A stretch of 7,488 bases of DNA from Bacteroidota bacterium (GCA_023433755.1 JAEYUA010000277.1:1-7488), one strand, 5' to 3'. Counted from the first letter of the stretch, positions 1 to 7,477 are shown. A program made the numbers and translations. Notes: generated from the sequence alone by a model not told the origin.

Positions 1-2512
1 AAAATAATTCCCTTTGCGTAGCTTCTCCCTTCTGCTCCCACTCCATCATCACCGATTTGCTATAGTCAACGATCTTGGCGCCTACGGCTTTCCAGCCCAT
101 CACTTCTACCATTTTAGCGATCTTGAATTTGGCATTTCGTACCTGGGCCCCCTTGCCCGTACTCACATGAAGAACCGGTTCCTCCTCGGTAGAAACGGCT
201 TCTAGTAGATTATTTTTTCCTTCCTTGATGAACAGGAACCTGGAACGGAGTGTAGTGGTTTCTATCCGGAACCTTTTTACATTATACTGCAGTTTATCAT
301 GATCGAGGTAAACAGCGGTAATGATCCTTTCCGCATCAAATTTTTCGATCAGCATCACTTCTTCAGGATTGAACCGCTGTGTCAGTTCCTGGTCGGTTAA
401 TTCATAAGTGCCGTCCGTATAAATCACCAGCACTTTATCCTCCGCGTCAAAATCACCCAGCTCAATTCCTTTTCCATCATGGTTCAGCCTTCCAAATTTA
501 TCATCAAACCATAGCTTGATGCTGCCCAGGGTAGCCACACCGGCTTCCTTGAATTTCACTGAACGGACGGGGTACTTCGTCACCTGGTTGCCCATGCTTC
601 CCCTGCTTTTTATCTCCAGCTCCTCAAAATAAAATTCAAATTCCTTGTTGCGTGCCGAGCAATTGGGACTCAGGATTACCCGCACCACTTCGGCTTCACC
701 ATTCGGGTTGACAGAGAGATAATGCACCTTGCTTTTATCGTGACCTTTAGTGAGATCATATTCCTTATCACGGGTTACACCGGTTACATTGAATCTTTTG
801 GCATAACTCACCCCACCTCCCCCGTCGGTATAGATCATATTGTAGGTAGTGCGTTCATCGCCCTTCCTGAATACAGCAGCGTAAAGAATGTCCTTTCCAA
901 TAAAAACCTTATCCTGCACCTTCACCACCTTCATGGTGCCGCGGCGGGTAAAGGCAATGATATCATCGAGGTCGGAACACTCTACCAGGAATTCATCTTT
1001 TTTGAGAGAGGTCCCAATAAAACCTTCATCACGGTTAATGTAAAGGCGTGTATTGGCAATGGCCACCTGTTTTGCCTCGATCACTTCAAAAAGTTTGATC
1101 TCGGTTTTTCTTTCCCGTCCCTTGCCATATTTTTTCAACAGGTTCTCGAAATAAGCGATCGCATAATCATTCAGGTTGGCGAGGTCAAATTTCACCTGTT
1201 TGATCTGGGCTTCCAGGTCTTTGATCTGGGCGTTGAGTTCATCAATATCAAGCCGGTAAATCCTTCGTACAGGCTTTTCCGTTAGTTTGAGAATATCTTC
1301 CCGGGTGATCTCCCTTTTCAGTTTGGGTTTGAATGGACCAAATGCCTTATCAATGGAGGCAATCACCTTGTCCCAGGTCTCATGCTTTTTTTCAAGCTCC
1401 TTGTAAATTTTTTCTTCAAAGAAGATCTTTTCAAGAGAAGTGTAATGCCATTTCTCCTGCAGCTCCCCCAGTTTGATCTGCAATTCCTTTTCCAGGAGGT
1501 TCTTGGTATTGTCGGCCGAGATTTTCAGCAACTCGGTCACACTAACGAAGTGGGGCTTCTGGTCAATGATCACGCAGGTATTGGGTGAAACAGAAACCTC
1601 GCAGTCAGTGAATTTATACAGGGCATCAATGGTGATATCGGGTGAAATGCCCGGGGCCAGGTCAACCTGGATCTCCACTTCAGCGGCAGTATTGTCCGTT
1701 ACTTTCTTGATCTTGATCTTCCCATTGTCATTCGCCTTTACAATGCTATCCATCAAACTGGAAGTAGTGACCCCGTAAGGCACACTTTTGATCACCAGTG
1801 TTTTTTTATCCAGCTCCTCGATGTGTGCACGCACCTTCACCCTTCCCCCTCTCATGCCCTGGTTATAATCCGACACATCGGCCATGGCACCGTTGGGAAA
1901 ATCGGGATAGAGGTCAAATTTTTTGCCTTTCAGGTATTTGATGGAAGCTTCACAAAGCTCACAGAAATTATGGGGAAGGATCTTGGTGGCAAGTCCAACA
2001 GCAATACCATCTGCACCCTGGGCCAGCAGCAGTGGAAACTTTACCGGCAGCGTAACAGGCTCATTTTTCCTTCCGTCATAACTGAGCTGCCAGTTGGTGG
2101 TTTTGGGATTGAAAACCACTTCCAGCGCGAATTTGGAAAGGCGGCCTTCAATATAACGGGCAGCGGCGGCGTCATCACCGGTACGGGTATCTCCCCAGTT
2201 TCCCTGGGTATCTATCAAAAGATCCTTCTGACCCATGTTCACCAGCGCATCACCAATGGAAGCATCCCCATGCGGGTGGTACTGCATCGTTTGACCAATA
2301 ACGTTAGCCACTTTATTGAAGCGGCCATCATCCATTTCCTTCATCGCGTGAAGGATGCGGCGTTGCACGGGCTTCAAACCATCTTCGATAGCTGGTACGG
2401 CTCTTTCAAGGATCACATAGGATGCATAATCAAGGAACCAGGTTTTGTACTGGCCGTTGATTCCATGATCTGTTTGTACGTGTTCAAAATTCTTATTCTT
2501 CGCAGTGCTCAT
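1..2512 (-). CDS. parC: DNA topoisomerase IV subunit A (ParC), 3' end cut off by window edge
   Basis: This is the DNA breakage-reunion subunit of topoisomerase IV, which works with ParE to decatenate and relax chromosomes. The frame is open for 837 codons to the left edge with no stop or frameshift. The N-terminal winged-helix core has HPHGD at residues 79-83 and the catalytic Arg119-Tyr120 pair in AAAARYIEGRLS. Ile170 in GIAVGLATKILPHN matches the DNA-intercalating isoleucine of GyrA. A charged tower and coiled-coil region follows, and the beta-pinwheel C-terminal domain starts near residue 490 with blade-like motifs such as YTDGGGG (561-567). The GyrA box QRRGGKG is not seen, which favours ParC over GyrA. 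The ATG at 2512 is fixed because the only codons between it and the in-frame TAG at 2530 are AAA ACC ACG TAC TAC. No clear Shine-Dalgarno is present. Bacteroidota ParC proteins are longer than E. coli ParC (752 aa), so probably only a short tail is missing. Confidence 0.96.
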   Translation of the reverse strand, partial: MSTAKNKNFEHVQTDHGINGQYKTWFLDYASYVILERAVPAIEDGLKPVQRRILHAMKEMDDGRFNKVANVIGQTMQYHPHGDASIGDALVNMGQKDLLIDTQGNWGDTRTGDDAAAARYIEGRLSKFALEVVFNPKTTNWQLSYDGRKNEPVTLPVKFPLLLAQGADGIAVGLATKILPHNFCELCEASIKYLKGKKFDLYPDFPNGAMADVSDYNQGMRGGRVKVRAHIEELDKKTLVIKSVPYGVTTSSLMDSIVKANDNGKIKIKKVTDNTAAEVEIQVDLAPGISPDITIDALYKFTDCEVSVSPNTCVIIDQKPHFVSVTELLKISADNTKNLLEKELQIKLGELQEKWHYTSLEKIFFEEKIYKELEKKHETWDKVIASIDKAFGPFKPKLKREITREDILKLTEKPVRRIYRLDIDELNAQIKDLEAQIKQVKFDLANLNDYAIAYFENLLKKYGKGRERKTEIKLFEVIEAKQVAIANTRLYINRDEGFIGTSLKKDEFLVECSDLDDIIAFTRRGTMKVVKVQDKVFIGKDILYAAVFRKGDERTTYNMIYTDGGGGVSYAKRFNVTGVTRDKEYDLTKGHDKSKVHYLSVNPNGEAEVVRVILSPNCSARNKEFEFYFEELEIKSRGSMGNQVTKYPVRSVKFKEAGVATLGSIKLWFDDKFGRLNHDGKGIELGDFDAEDKVLVIYTDGTYELTDQELTQRFNPEEVMLIEKFDAERIITAVYLDHDKLQYNVKRFRIETTTLRSRFLFIKEGKNNLLEAVSTEEEPVLHVSTGKGAQVRNAKFKIAKMVEVMGWKAVGAKIVDYSKSVMMEWEQKGEATQRELF

Positions 2513-2527
2513 GTAGTACGTGGTTTT

Positions 2528-3865
2528 CTATTGAATTTTTTTGGCGCGGGGCATCTGTCCATTCTGAAATAGAATGAGACCATCCACTTTGCCCTGTTCA
2601 TCTTTCGTGAACTGGATTTTCGCATCCACCAGTTTAATGAAAAAATGATCTTCTTTTTCTGCCAGCAGTTCTAAAACCGGCTGGTTGGTTGCCTGGGCCC
2701 TGAGACCATTATTTTCAACTGTAATGGTGATGATAAACTCAGGTGCCAGTTGATACTTGCCTATATATTGCTGTAATACATCAGGCGCAAGCGTAATTCC
2801 TTTTTTGATGGTTGGCAAATCATAAGGCTGATTCAGTACAATAGCAGAAAGCCCTTTGGCGATCTTGAAGATCTCGTTGGAACTCGAATTATCAACAATG
2901 ATAACTGAAAGATCCTCTCCCGGAAAACGCAGGATGTACGATAAATAACCAGGAATGCCACCGCTGTGATGGGTAATGGGTCTGCTAAATACTGTGTCGA
3001 GGTTCCATCCATACCCATATTTATTTTTATACGGCGTAAAAACTTTTTTCCATGACCCTTCGTTAAGAATCTTGTTGGATGAAACAGCTCTTTCCCATTT
3101 ATACAAATCTCCCACAGTAGCGTACAGGGCACCTGCAGCATGTGAAATGGTTGAATCCACAACAGGCGCTTCCCGGCCTCCTTCATGCACATAGAAATAG
3201 CCGGTTGTTTTTTGGGGATGGGACAGGTGCGTAAAATCAAAACCACTTTGGTTCATTCCCAATGGCCGCAGTATCCTTTCCCTCATTACCGTTTCGTAAG
3301 GTTTCTTTTCAATTTTACTGATGATATATCCCAGTATCACATAACCGGTATTGCTGTAGTTCCATTCAGTACCAGGCGCGAAATCCGCCGGGTAGGTACG
3401 GAATTTATCCAGGAATTTCTCTTCACTGTAATGAGCTGCCAGGTCACCGTGCATCACGGTGGAATCATTGGTATAATTGAACAGTCCCGATGTATGGGTT
3501 AACAGGTGTTCGATCGTGATCTGGTCGCCATTGGTAAACCCTGGGAAGTATTTACTCAACTTGTCCTGCAGGTCCAGCTTTTTTTCCTGGTACAATTGCA
3601 TAATGATGGCTGCCGTGAATTGTTTTGTGAGTGAGCCCACCTGGAAAATGCTGTTCGCATCATTCATCTCCTTCCTAACCGTATTGCGAAAACCAAATCC
3701 TTTTTGGAAAACGATCTTGTTTTGATGCCCTACCAGCACCGTTCCGTTGAACTGTCCCTGGGCCGCGTAGGCACTCACCAGCGCGTCCATTTTCTGTTCC
3801 ATGGTTTGCGCAGCCAGTTCAAAGCCTGCAAAAAGTAAAAATAAATAAGTAGTTATCTTTTTCAT
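2528..3865 (-). CDS. Secreted serine hydrolase, beta-lactamase / class C PBP-like family
   Basis: This 445-residue protein belongs to the family Pfam calls Beta-lactamase (PF00144), which includes DD-peptidases, esterases and class C beta-lactamases. A signal peptide (KK at 2-3, hydrophobic core about 5-17) ends at a likely signal peptidase I site, LAA/Q after residue 19. There is no lipobox cysteine, so the product should be periplasmic. The catalytic triplets are complete: SLTK at 78-81 (nucleophile Ser78, Lys81), YSN at 170-172, and HSG at 300-302 in the KTG position. The LLTHTSGL block (121-128) is also typical of the family. The last ~90 residues, after the hydrolase fold, form a beta-rich tail resembling the DUF3471-type domains often attached to these enzymes. 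The His in the third motif points to an esterase or peptidase rather than a true beta-lactamase; the substrate cannot be told. Its ATG overlaps the stop of the upstream gene by 4 nt, and parC starts 15 nt downstream. Confidence 0.9.
   Translation of the reverse strand: MKKITTYLFLLFAGFELAAQTMEQKMDALVSAYAAQGQFNGTVLVGHQNKIVFQKGFGFRNTVRKEMNDANSIFQVGSLTKQFTAAIIMQLYQEKKLDLQDKLSKYFPGFTNGDQITIEHLLTHTSGLFNYTNDSTVMHGDLAAHYSEEKFLDKFRTYPADFAPGTEWNYSNTGYVILGYIISKIEKKPYETVMRERILRPLGMNQSGFDFTHLSHPQKTTGYFYVHEGGREAPVVDSTISHAAGALYATVGDLYKWERAVSSNKILNEGSWKKVFTPYKNKYGYGWNLDTVFSRPITHHSGGIPGYLSYILRFPGEDLSVIIVDNSSSNEIFKIAKGLSAIVLNQPYDLPTIKKGITLAPDVLQQYIGKYQLAPEFIITITVENNGLRAQATNQPVLELLAEKEDHFFIKLVDAKIQFTKDEQGKVDGLILFQNGQMPRAKKIQ
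3862..3865 (-). other. ATGA stop/start overlap between DUF1835 gene and serine hydrolase gene
   Basis: The TGA stop of the DUF1835/DUF3658 gene (3864-3862) and the ATG of the hydrolase (3865-3863) share the four bases ATGA. Such overlaps usually mean that ribosomes finishing the first gene re-start on the second, tying their expression together. No separate Shine-Dalgarno is evident before the hydrolase start. Confidence 0.9.
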
Positions 3866-4710
3866 GTTGCCTGGTTGTTTTCTATGCTTTGTTCAGCGGG
3901 GGCTGATATCCTTACTTCAAAATCTTTCCAGCTTTTCGAGGTATCACCATTCAGCTCTATTTTTTCAGCAGCAGCCAACTCCTTCATCCTCCAGAGTAAA
4001 AACACATCGCCGGTCTTAATCTTCATTTTTGAAAGGAGTTGCTGCATGGCGCGGTTGCCTTTCTGCCAGTCTTTTGAAAGGCTGGAAAGGATTTCCTTAT
4101 CATAAAAATCAGCTTCTTTACTTACGATCTTTTTCCCTCCTTCAAGAATGCGTACCATCGCATTTTCGGAAGCAAGCCGGTTCCATTCATCAGGATCCAC
4201 TTCAAATTCACTCAACGTTACTTTCCTGTTCAGTTTTTTAGCTTTCAGGAATTCCTTAGGCTGGATCTCGTGCAGCACAGTCGGGTAAAAGATCTGTCCT
4301 TTTTCATTGATGAAAGGCAGGTTGTTGAGATACAATACCACTACCCTTCCCTGGAAATCTTTTAACTGGGAGATGAGCCAGTAATAACCGCATACATCAT
4401 GCTGGTTCTGTCCCATCCAGATCCATACTTCTTCCTTGCTGTTTTCTTCCAGTGACTTCTTTAACTGGTGCACCGTCATGCGGTCGTCAACGAGGTTCAT
4501 CAACTGGTCGGTATTGTAGGGTGATTGTTCAAGTAATCCCTTCCACCATTCCCTTCTCTCCTGGTAACCCTCCGTTTCAAATAATTCCTTCACCGGTCCC
4601 ACTGCATAATCATCCCTGATGATCTGCACCGGTCCCTGTAAACTTTCATCCAGCTCAATGGCCTTGGTCAGCACTTCAATATCAGCTTCCTGGAAAACAA
4701 TATGGATCAT
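3862..4710 (-). CDS. DUF1835/DUF3658 domain protein of unknown function
   Basis: This is a 282-residue, apparently cytoplasmic protein with no signal peptide or membrane segment. The N-terminal part starts IHIVF and carries DDYAVGP at 33-39, then a Trp-rich stretch (REWW, 53-56) and WIWMGQNQHD (96-105) followed by YYWLISQL. This pattern fits DUF1835. The C-terminal part, about 165-255, with DPDEWNRLASEN (172-183), FYDKEI (202-207) and LLWRMKEL (238-245), fits the DUF3658 domain that often follows it. The biochemical role of these domains is not known to me. The ATG at 4710 lies 38 nt after the methyltransferase stop; the spacer is AT-rich and lacks a clear ribosome binding site. The TGA stop overlaps the hydrolase ATG (ATGA), so the two are probably translationally coupled. 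The family call is from pattern recall, not a search. Confidence 0.82.
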   Translation of the reverse strand: MIHIVFQEADIEVLTKAIELDESLQGPVQIIRDDYAVGPVKELFETEGYQERREWWKGLLEQSPYNTDQLMNLVDDRMTVHQLKKSLEENSKEEVWIWMGQNQHDVCGYYWLISQLKDFQGRVVVLYLNNLPFINEKGQIFYPTVLHEIQPKEFLKAKKLNRKVTLSEFEVDPDEWNRLASENAMVRILEGGKKIVSKEADFYDKEILSSLSKDWQKGNRAMQQLLSKMKIKTGDVFLLWRMKELAAAEKIELNGDTSKSWKDFEVRISAPAEQSIENNQAT

Positions 4711-4748
4711 ACGTTAGTCTGTTATTTATTTTCAATGATGAATACACC

Positions 4749-5474
4749 CTACCCAGTGATCCGGATGGCAACGAACAGGTAATTGTTGGCTGCACCAATC
4801 ACATCATATTTCACATAAAACGATTCTGAGAAAATTTTGAAGGCCAGGAATTCATGGCTTGGTACGGCAAATTCATCAAAAAGCAGGATATCACCGGGTT
4901 TGAGAAAACGGTATAACTGCGTCATGGTGAACAGGGCCGAGCTGAATAGATCAGAATCGATATGAATGAGTTTGCGGTTCCGGTTATCGTATTGTTCGAG
5001 GAAGGGCAAGAGCGTGTCCTGGAACAGGCCTTTATAAAAACCGGCCCGGCTATCCTGGATGCCGAGCGATTCCAATGAATAGGCCATGGAGCCTTTTGCA
5101 TAACTCCCCCATTTTTCCGGAAGGCCTTCGAAAGTATCAAATCCAAAAAACCTGGATGCAGCCAAAGAGTTTTTCTGCAGCCACCATTTAAAGGAATAGC
5201 CCCCGGCCACACCAAATTCAAAATAATCAATGGGTTCGCCGGCCAGGTTTTCCTGTTTTACAATGGCTTCATAAAGGTTATAGCGTCTTTCATAATCCCA
5301 TGTTTCCTGGTAAAAATCATTATATCCTTTCACCGGGTGGTCCTTTCTCCATTGCGACATCTCGGCCATGTTCACCGCGTTAGACAATGATGGACTGAAA
5401 GGAACCGTAACCTTATGCAGGTTCCATTTCATGAACAGTGATTTTGCCTTCCTGATCGCGTCTAGTTTTTTCAA
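4749..5474 (-). CDS. Class I SAM-dependent methyltransferase, TylF/MycF-like
   Basis: This 241-residue protein has a Rossmann-fold methyltransferase core. Motif I, YFEFGVAGGYS (84-94), matches the SAM-binding glycine loop. FFGFDTFEGLPE (109-120) matches the TylF signature after the second strand. LIHIDSDLFSSA (169-180) holds acidic residues Asp173 and Asp175 placed as in metal-dependent TylF enzymes, and GDILLFDEF (194-202) is the following strand, with Asp200-Glu201 where family members usually have Asp-Asp. TylF, MycF and NovP O-methylate sugars on natural products, but no sugar or polyketide genes are nearby, so the substrate here is unknown. The longest reading frame begins with TTG at 5474, 10 nt after the parE stop; the first in-frame ATG is Met15 (5432), preceded by AGGAAGG with a longish 14-nt gap. 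TAG ends the frame upstream at 5492, so no earlier ATG is available. The gene ends in TAG. Confidence 0.85.
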   Translation of the reverse strand: MKKLDAIRKAKSLFMKWNLHKVTVPFSPSLSNAVNMAEMSQWRKDHPVKGYNDFYQETWDYERRYNLYEAIVKQENLAGEPIDYFEFGVAGGYSFKWWLQKNSLAASRFFGFDTFEGLPEKWGSYAKGSMAYSLESLGIQDSRAGFYKGLFQDTLLPFLEQYDNRNRKLIHIDSDLFSSALFTMTQLYRFLKPGDILLFDEFAVPSHEFLAFKIFSESFYVKYDVIGAANNYLFVAIRITG

Positions 5475-5484
5475 GCGTATTATT

Positions 5485-7392
5485 TTAAGCTACCGCGTCT
5501 TCAACGGCATCTACTTCTACTTTAAGATTGTTGATGATAAACTCCTGCCGCTCCTGGGTATTCTTGCCCATATAATATTCAAGCAGGTGCTGGATATGAT
5601 CTCCATGTTCCAGGATCACGGGATCCAGCCTGATCTCGTCGCCAATGAAACGGCCGAATTCATCGGGAGAAATTTCTCCCAGTCCTTTGAACCTCGTGAT
5701 CTCGGGTTTGTTTCCCAGCTTTTTTACCGCTGCCTGCTTCTCGGCTTCTGAATAACAGTAAATTGTTTCCTGTTTATTGCGCACCCTGAACAATGGGGTT
5801 TGTAAAATGTACACATGATTGTTCTTCACCAGGTCGGGAAAGAACTGCAAAAAGAAAGTCATGATCAGCAGGCGGATGTGCATTCCATCCACATCGGCAT
5901 CAGTGGCGATTACGATGCGGTTGTAACGTAATCCCTCCATGCCTTCCTCAATATTGAGCGCATGCTGCAGGAGGTTGAGTTCCTCGTTTTCATAAACCAC
6001 TTTCTTACTCAGTCCGAAACAGTTCAGGGGTTTGCCACGCAGGCTGAAAACAGCCTGTGTTTCCACGCTCCTGGCCTTGGTAATAGAACCACTGGCTGAA
6101 TCTCCCTCTGTAATGAAAATGGTGGTCTCCTTTTGCAAAGCAAAAAATTCCTGCTTGTTCTTAGCCGGGGGCTCTTCATTGAAATGCACGCGGCAATCAC
6201 GCAATTTTTTATTGTGAAGATTGGCTTTTTTAGCTCTTTCGTTGGCCAGTTTCTTAATGCCAGCGAGATCTTTCCTTTCCCGCTCGCTCTGCTCAATACG
6301 TTTCTTAAGCGCGTCTGCAATGGCTGCGTTCTTATGAAGAAAATTATCCAATTCCTTAGAAAGAAAATCAAGGATGAACTGCCGCATGCTCGGACCACCT
6401 TCGTCCACATTTACCGAACCCAGTTTGGTCTTGGTTTGTGATTCAAAAACCGGTTCCACCACTCTTACGGATATGGCCGCCACAATGCTGGCCCGGATGT
6501 CGGAGGCTTCATAATCTTTTTTAAAAAAATCACGGATCACTTTCACATAGGCTTCCCTGAACGCTGCCTGGTGGGTACCTCCCTGCGTGGTGTGCTGACC
6601 ATTGACGAAAGAATGATATTCCTCGCCATAATCATTATTATGCGTCAGCGCCAGTTCTATATCATTTCCTTTAAGATGGATGATGGGATACCGGATGCCA
6701 TCAGGATTGGTATCGGCGTTGGTTTCCCTGATGAGAAGGTCAAGCAAACCATTTTTACTGACATAGGTTTTGCCATTGAAGATGATGCGCAGGCCTGCAT
6801 TCAGAAAGCAGTAATTCCAGATCTGCTTTTCGAGATATTCAGGAATAAAATGAAAATTCTTGAAGATGGTTTCATCAGGAATAAAGGTCACCATGGTGCC
6901 ATTATCTTCCGTGGTTTTGGCTTCCTTGTGTTCTTTTACCAGTACGCCTCTTTCAAATTCAGCTTCCTTGATTTTGCCTTCACGGGCTGAGGCTACTTTA
7001 AAATAGCTGCTAAGCGCATTCACGGCCTTGGTACCCACACCGTTCAGTCCCACACTTTTCTGGAAAACCTTACTATCGTATTTGGCGCCGGTATTGATCT
7101 TACTCACCACATCCACCACTTTGCCGAGTGGAATGCCACGGCCATGGTCACGTATGGTCACTGTTTTTTTGTCGATGGTAACCTCCACGGTTTTGCCGTA
7201 GCCCATGGTATATTCATCAATACAGTTGTCGATTACTTCTTTTACCAGCACATATATACCATCATCAGGGCTGGAACCGTCACCCAGTTTACCAATATAC
7301 ATTCCCGGGCGGAGCCGGATATGCTCTTTCCAGTCCAGGCTTTTAATACTGTCCTCGGTGTACTCGAATAGATTCTTTTTAGTTTCTGCCAT
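5485..7392 (-). CDS. parE: DNA topoisomerase IV subunit B (ParE), ATPase subunit
   Basis: ParE supplies the ATP-driven gate of topoisomerase IV and pairs with the ParC encoded three genes downstream. At 635 aa it is close to the 630 aa of E. coli ParE. The GHKL ATPase domain shows the N-box with general base Glu52 and Mg-binding Asn56 (KEVIDNCIDE), Asp82 in RDHGRGIP, and the ATP-lid glycines in LNGVGT (116-121). The transducer has GGTHQAAF (271-278) and the QTK loop (319-321, lysine contacting ATP gamma-phosphate). The TOPRIM domain has EGDSASG (429-435) with catalytic Glu429 and the metal-binding DADVD (498-502). RFKGLGE and a short C-terminal tail complete the protein. The large insertion found in proteobacterial GyrB is absent. 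The ATG at 7392 is preceded by an AT-rich leader without a Shine-Dalgarno. It is the first gene of the probable five-gene operon and ends in TAA. All catalytic residues are present. Confidence 0.97.
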   Translation of the reverse strand: MAETKKNLFEYTEDSIKSLDWKEHIRLRPGMYIGKLGDGSSPDDGIYVLVKEVIDNCIDEYTMGYGKTVEVTIDKKTVTIRDHGRGIPLGKVVDVVSKINTGAKYDSKVFQKSVGLNGVGTKAVNALSSYFKVASAREGKIKEAEFERGVLVKEHKEAKTTEDNGTMVTFIPDETIFKNFHFIPEYLEKQIWNYCFLNAGLRIIFNGKTYVSKNGLLDLLIRETNADTNPDGIRYPIIHLKGNDIELALTHNNDYGEEYHSFVNGQHTTQGGTHQAAFREAYVKVIRDFFKKDYEASDIRASIVAAISVRVVEPVFESQTKTKLGSVNVDEGGPSMRQFILDFLSKELDNFLHKNAAIADALKKRIEQSERERKDLAGIKKLANERAKKANLHNKKLRDCRVHFNEEPPAKNKQEFFALQKETTIFITEGDSASGSITKARSVETQAVFSLRGKPLNCFGLSKKVVYENEELNLLQHALNIEEGMEGLRYNRIVIATDADVDGMHIRLLIMTFFLQFFPDLVKNNHVYILQTPLFRVRNKQETIYCYSEAEKQAAVKKLGNKPEITRFKGLGEISPDEFGRFIGDEIRLDPVILEHGDHIQHLLEYYMGKNTQERQEFIINNLKVEVDAVEDAVA

Positions 7393-7406
7393 AGGATTGT
7401 TAAACC

Positions 7407-7427
7407 ATTAATTGGTAAAATTAATTG
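7407..7427 (-). repeat. Two exact CAATTAAT direct repeats in the parE leader
   Basis: The octamer CAATTAAT occurs on the coding strand at 7427-7420 and again at 7414-7407, a 13-nt step that matches the spacing of the G-rich repeats just upstream. AT-rich leaders produce such repeats by chance fairly often, so the case is weaker than for the CANNAGGGGG set. Confidence 0.4.
7416..7423 (-). promoter_or_regulatory. Possible Bacteroidota -7 element for the parE operon
   Basis: On the coding strand the octamer TAATTTTA matches the Bacteroidota -7 consensus TAnnTTTG at all but the last defined base. It would place the transcript start roughly 15-20 nt before the parE ATG. No good TTTG-type -33 element is found at the expected distance; the G-rich repeats occupy that position instead. 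This is a weak, motif-only call. Confidence 0.22.
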
Positions 7428-7432
7428 ATTGG

Positions 7433-7467
7433 CCCCCTTTTGAGCCCCCTTATGTTTCCCCCTGCTG
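7433..7467 (-). repeat. Three CANNAGGGGG direct repeats upstream of parE
   Basis: Read on the coding strand, the ten-mers CAGCAGGGGG (7467-7458), CATAAGGGGG (7454-7445) and CAAAAGGGGG (7442-7433) follow one another at 13- and 12-nt steps. All three share CA, two variable bases, then AGGGGG. The last copy ends 40 nt before the parE ATG. The regular spacing of a little over one helical turn is what repeated protein-binding sites or a G-rich structured element might look like. The function is not known. Confidence 0.6.
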
Positions 7468-7477
7468 TGGAAACATA
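7451..7477. repeat. Perfect 9-bp inverted repeat upstream of parE
   Basis: Arms TATGTTTCC (7451-7459) and GGAAACATA (7469-7477) are perfect complements around a 9-nt loop. On the plus strand five Ts follow (7478-7482), giving the look of a weak intrinsic terminator, but the stem has only three G/C pairs and no plus-strand gene precedes it. On the minus strand no T-run follows. It could equally be a dyad operator for the parE operon. It overlaps the first of the G-rich repeats. Confidence 0.5.

Larger units (their letters stand above)
1..7392 (-). other. Probable five-gene operon parE - methyltransferase - DUF1835 - hydrolase - parC
   Basis: Five consecutive same-strand genes have gaps of 10 nt, 38 nt, a 4-nt overlap and 15 nt. 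No hairpin with a T-run is visible in any gap on the minus strand, and there is too little room for strong independent promoters, except perhaps in the AT-rich 38-nt spacer at 4711-4748, where I see no convincing promoter motif. Co-transcription from upstream of parE is inferred from spacing only. Confidence 0.7.

Noticed and set aside
722..1285. Plus-strand open frame of 187 codons
   Set aside because: It is entirely antisense to the ParC C-terminal domain and shows no domain features; it is a by-product of codon use on the real strand.
1..2512. GyrA rather than ParC
   Set aside because: No GyrA box (QRRGGKG) is visible in the C-terminal domain, and the gene sits in one operon with a ParE-type subunit.
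2536..2542. A7 run near the hydrolase 3' end as a programmed frameshift site
   Set aside because: A -1 shift would run only a few codons past the normal end before a stop and would not fuse to parC; no stimulatory structure is seen.
1823..2572. Plus-strand open frame of 249 codons
   Set aside because: It lies antisense across the parC 5' end and hydrolase 3' end, has no recognisable domain, and the opposite strand encodes clear conserved proteins.
2833..3246. Minus-strand open frame of 137 codons in another frame
   Set aside because: It is nested inside the serine hydrolase, whose catalytic motifs lie in the other frame; the composition is not protein-like.
2528..3865. True class C beta-lactamase (antibiotic resistance gene)
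   Set aside because: The SxxK and YxN motifs fit, but the third motif is HSG rather than KTG and there is an extra C-terminal domain, which points to an esterase or peptidase-type relative.
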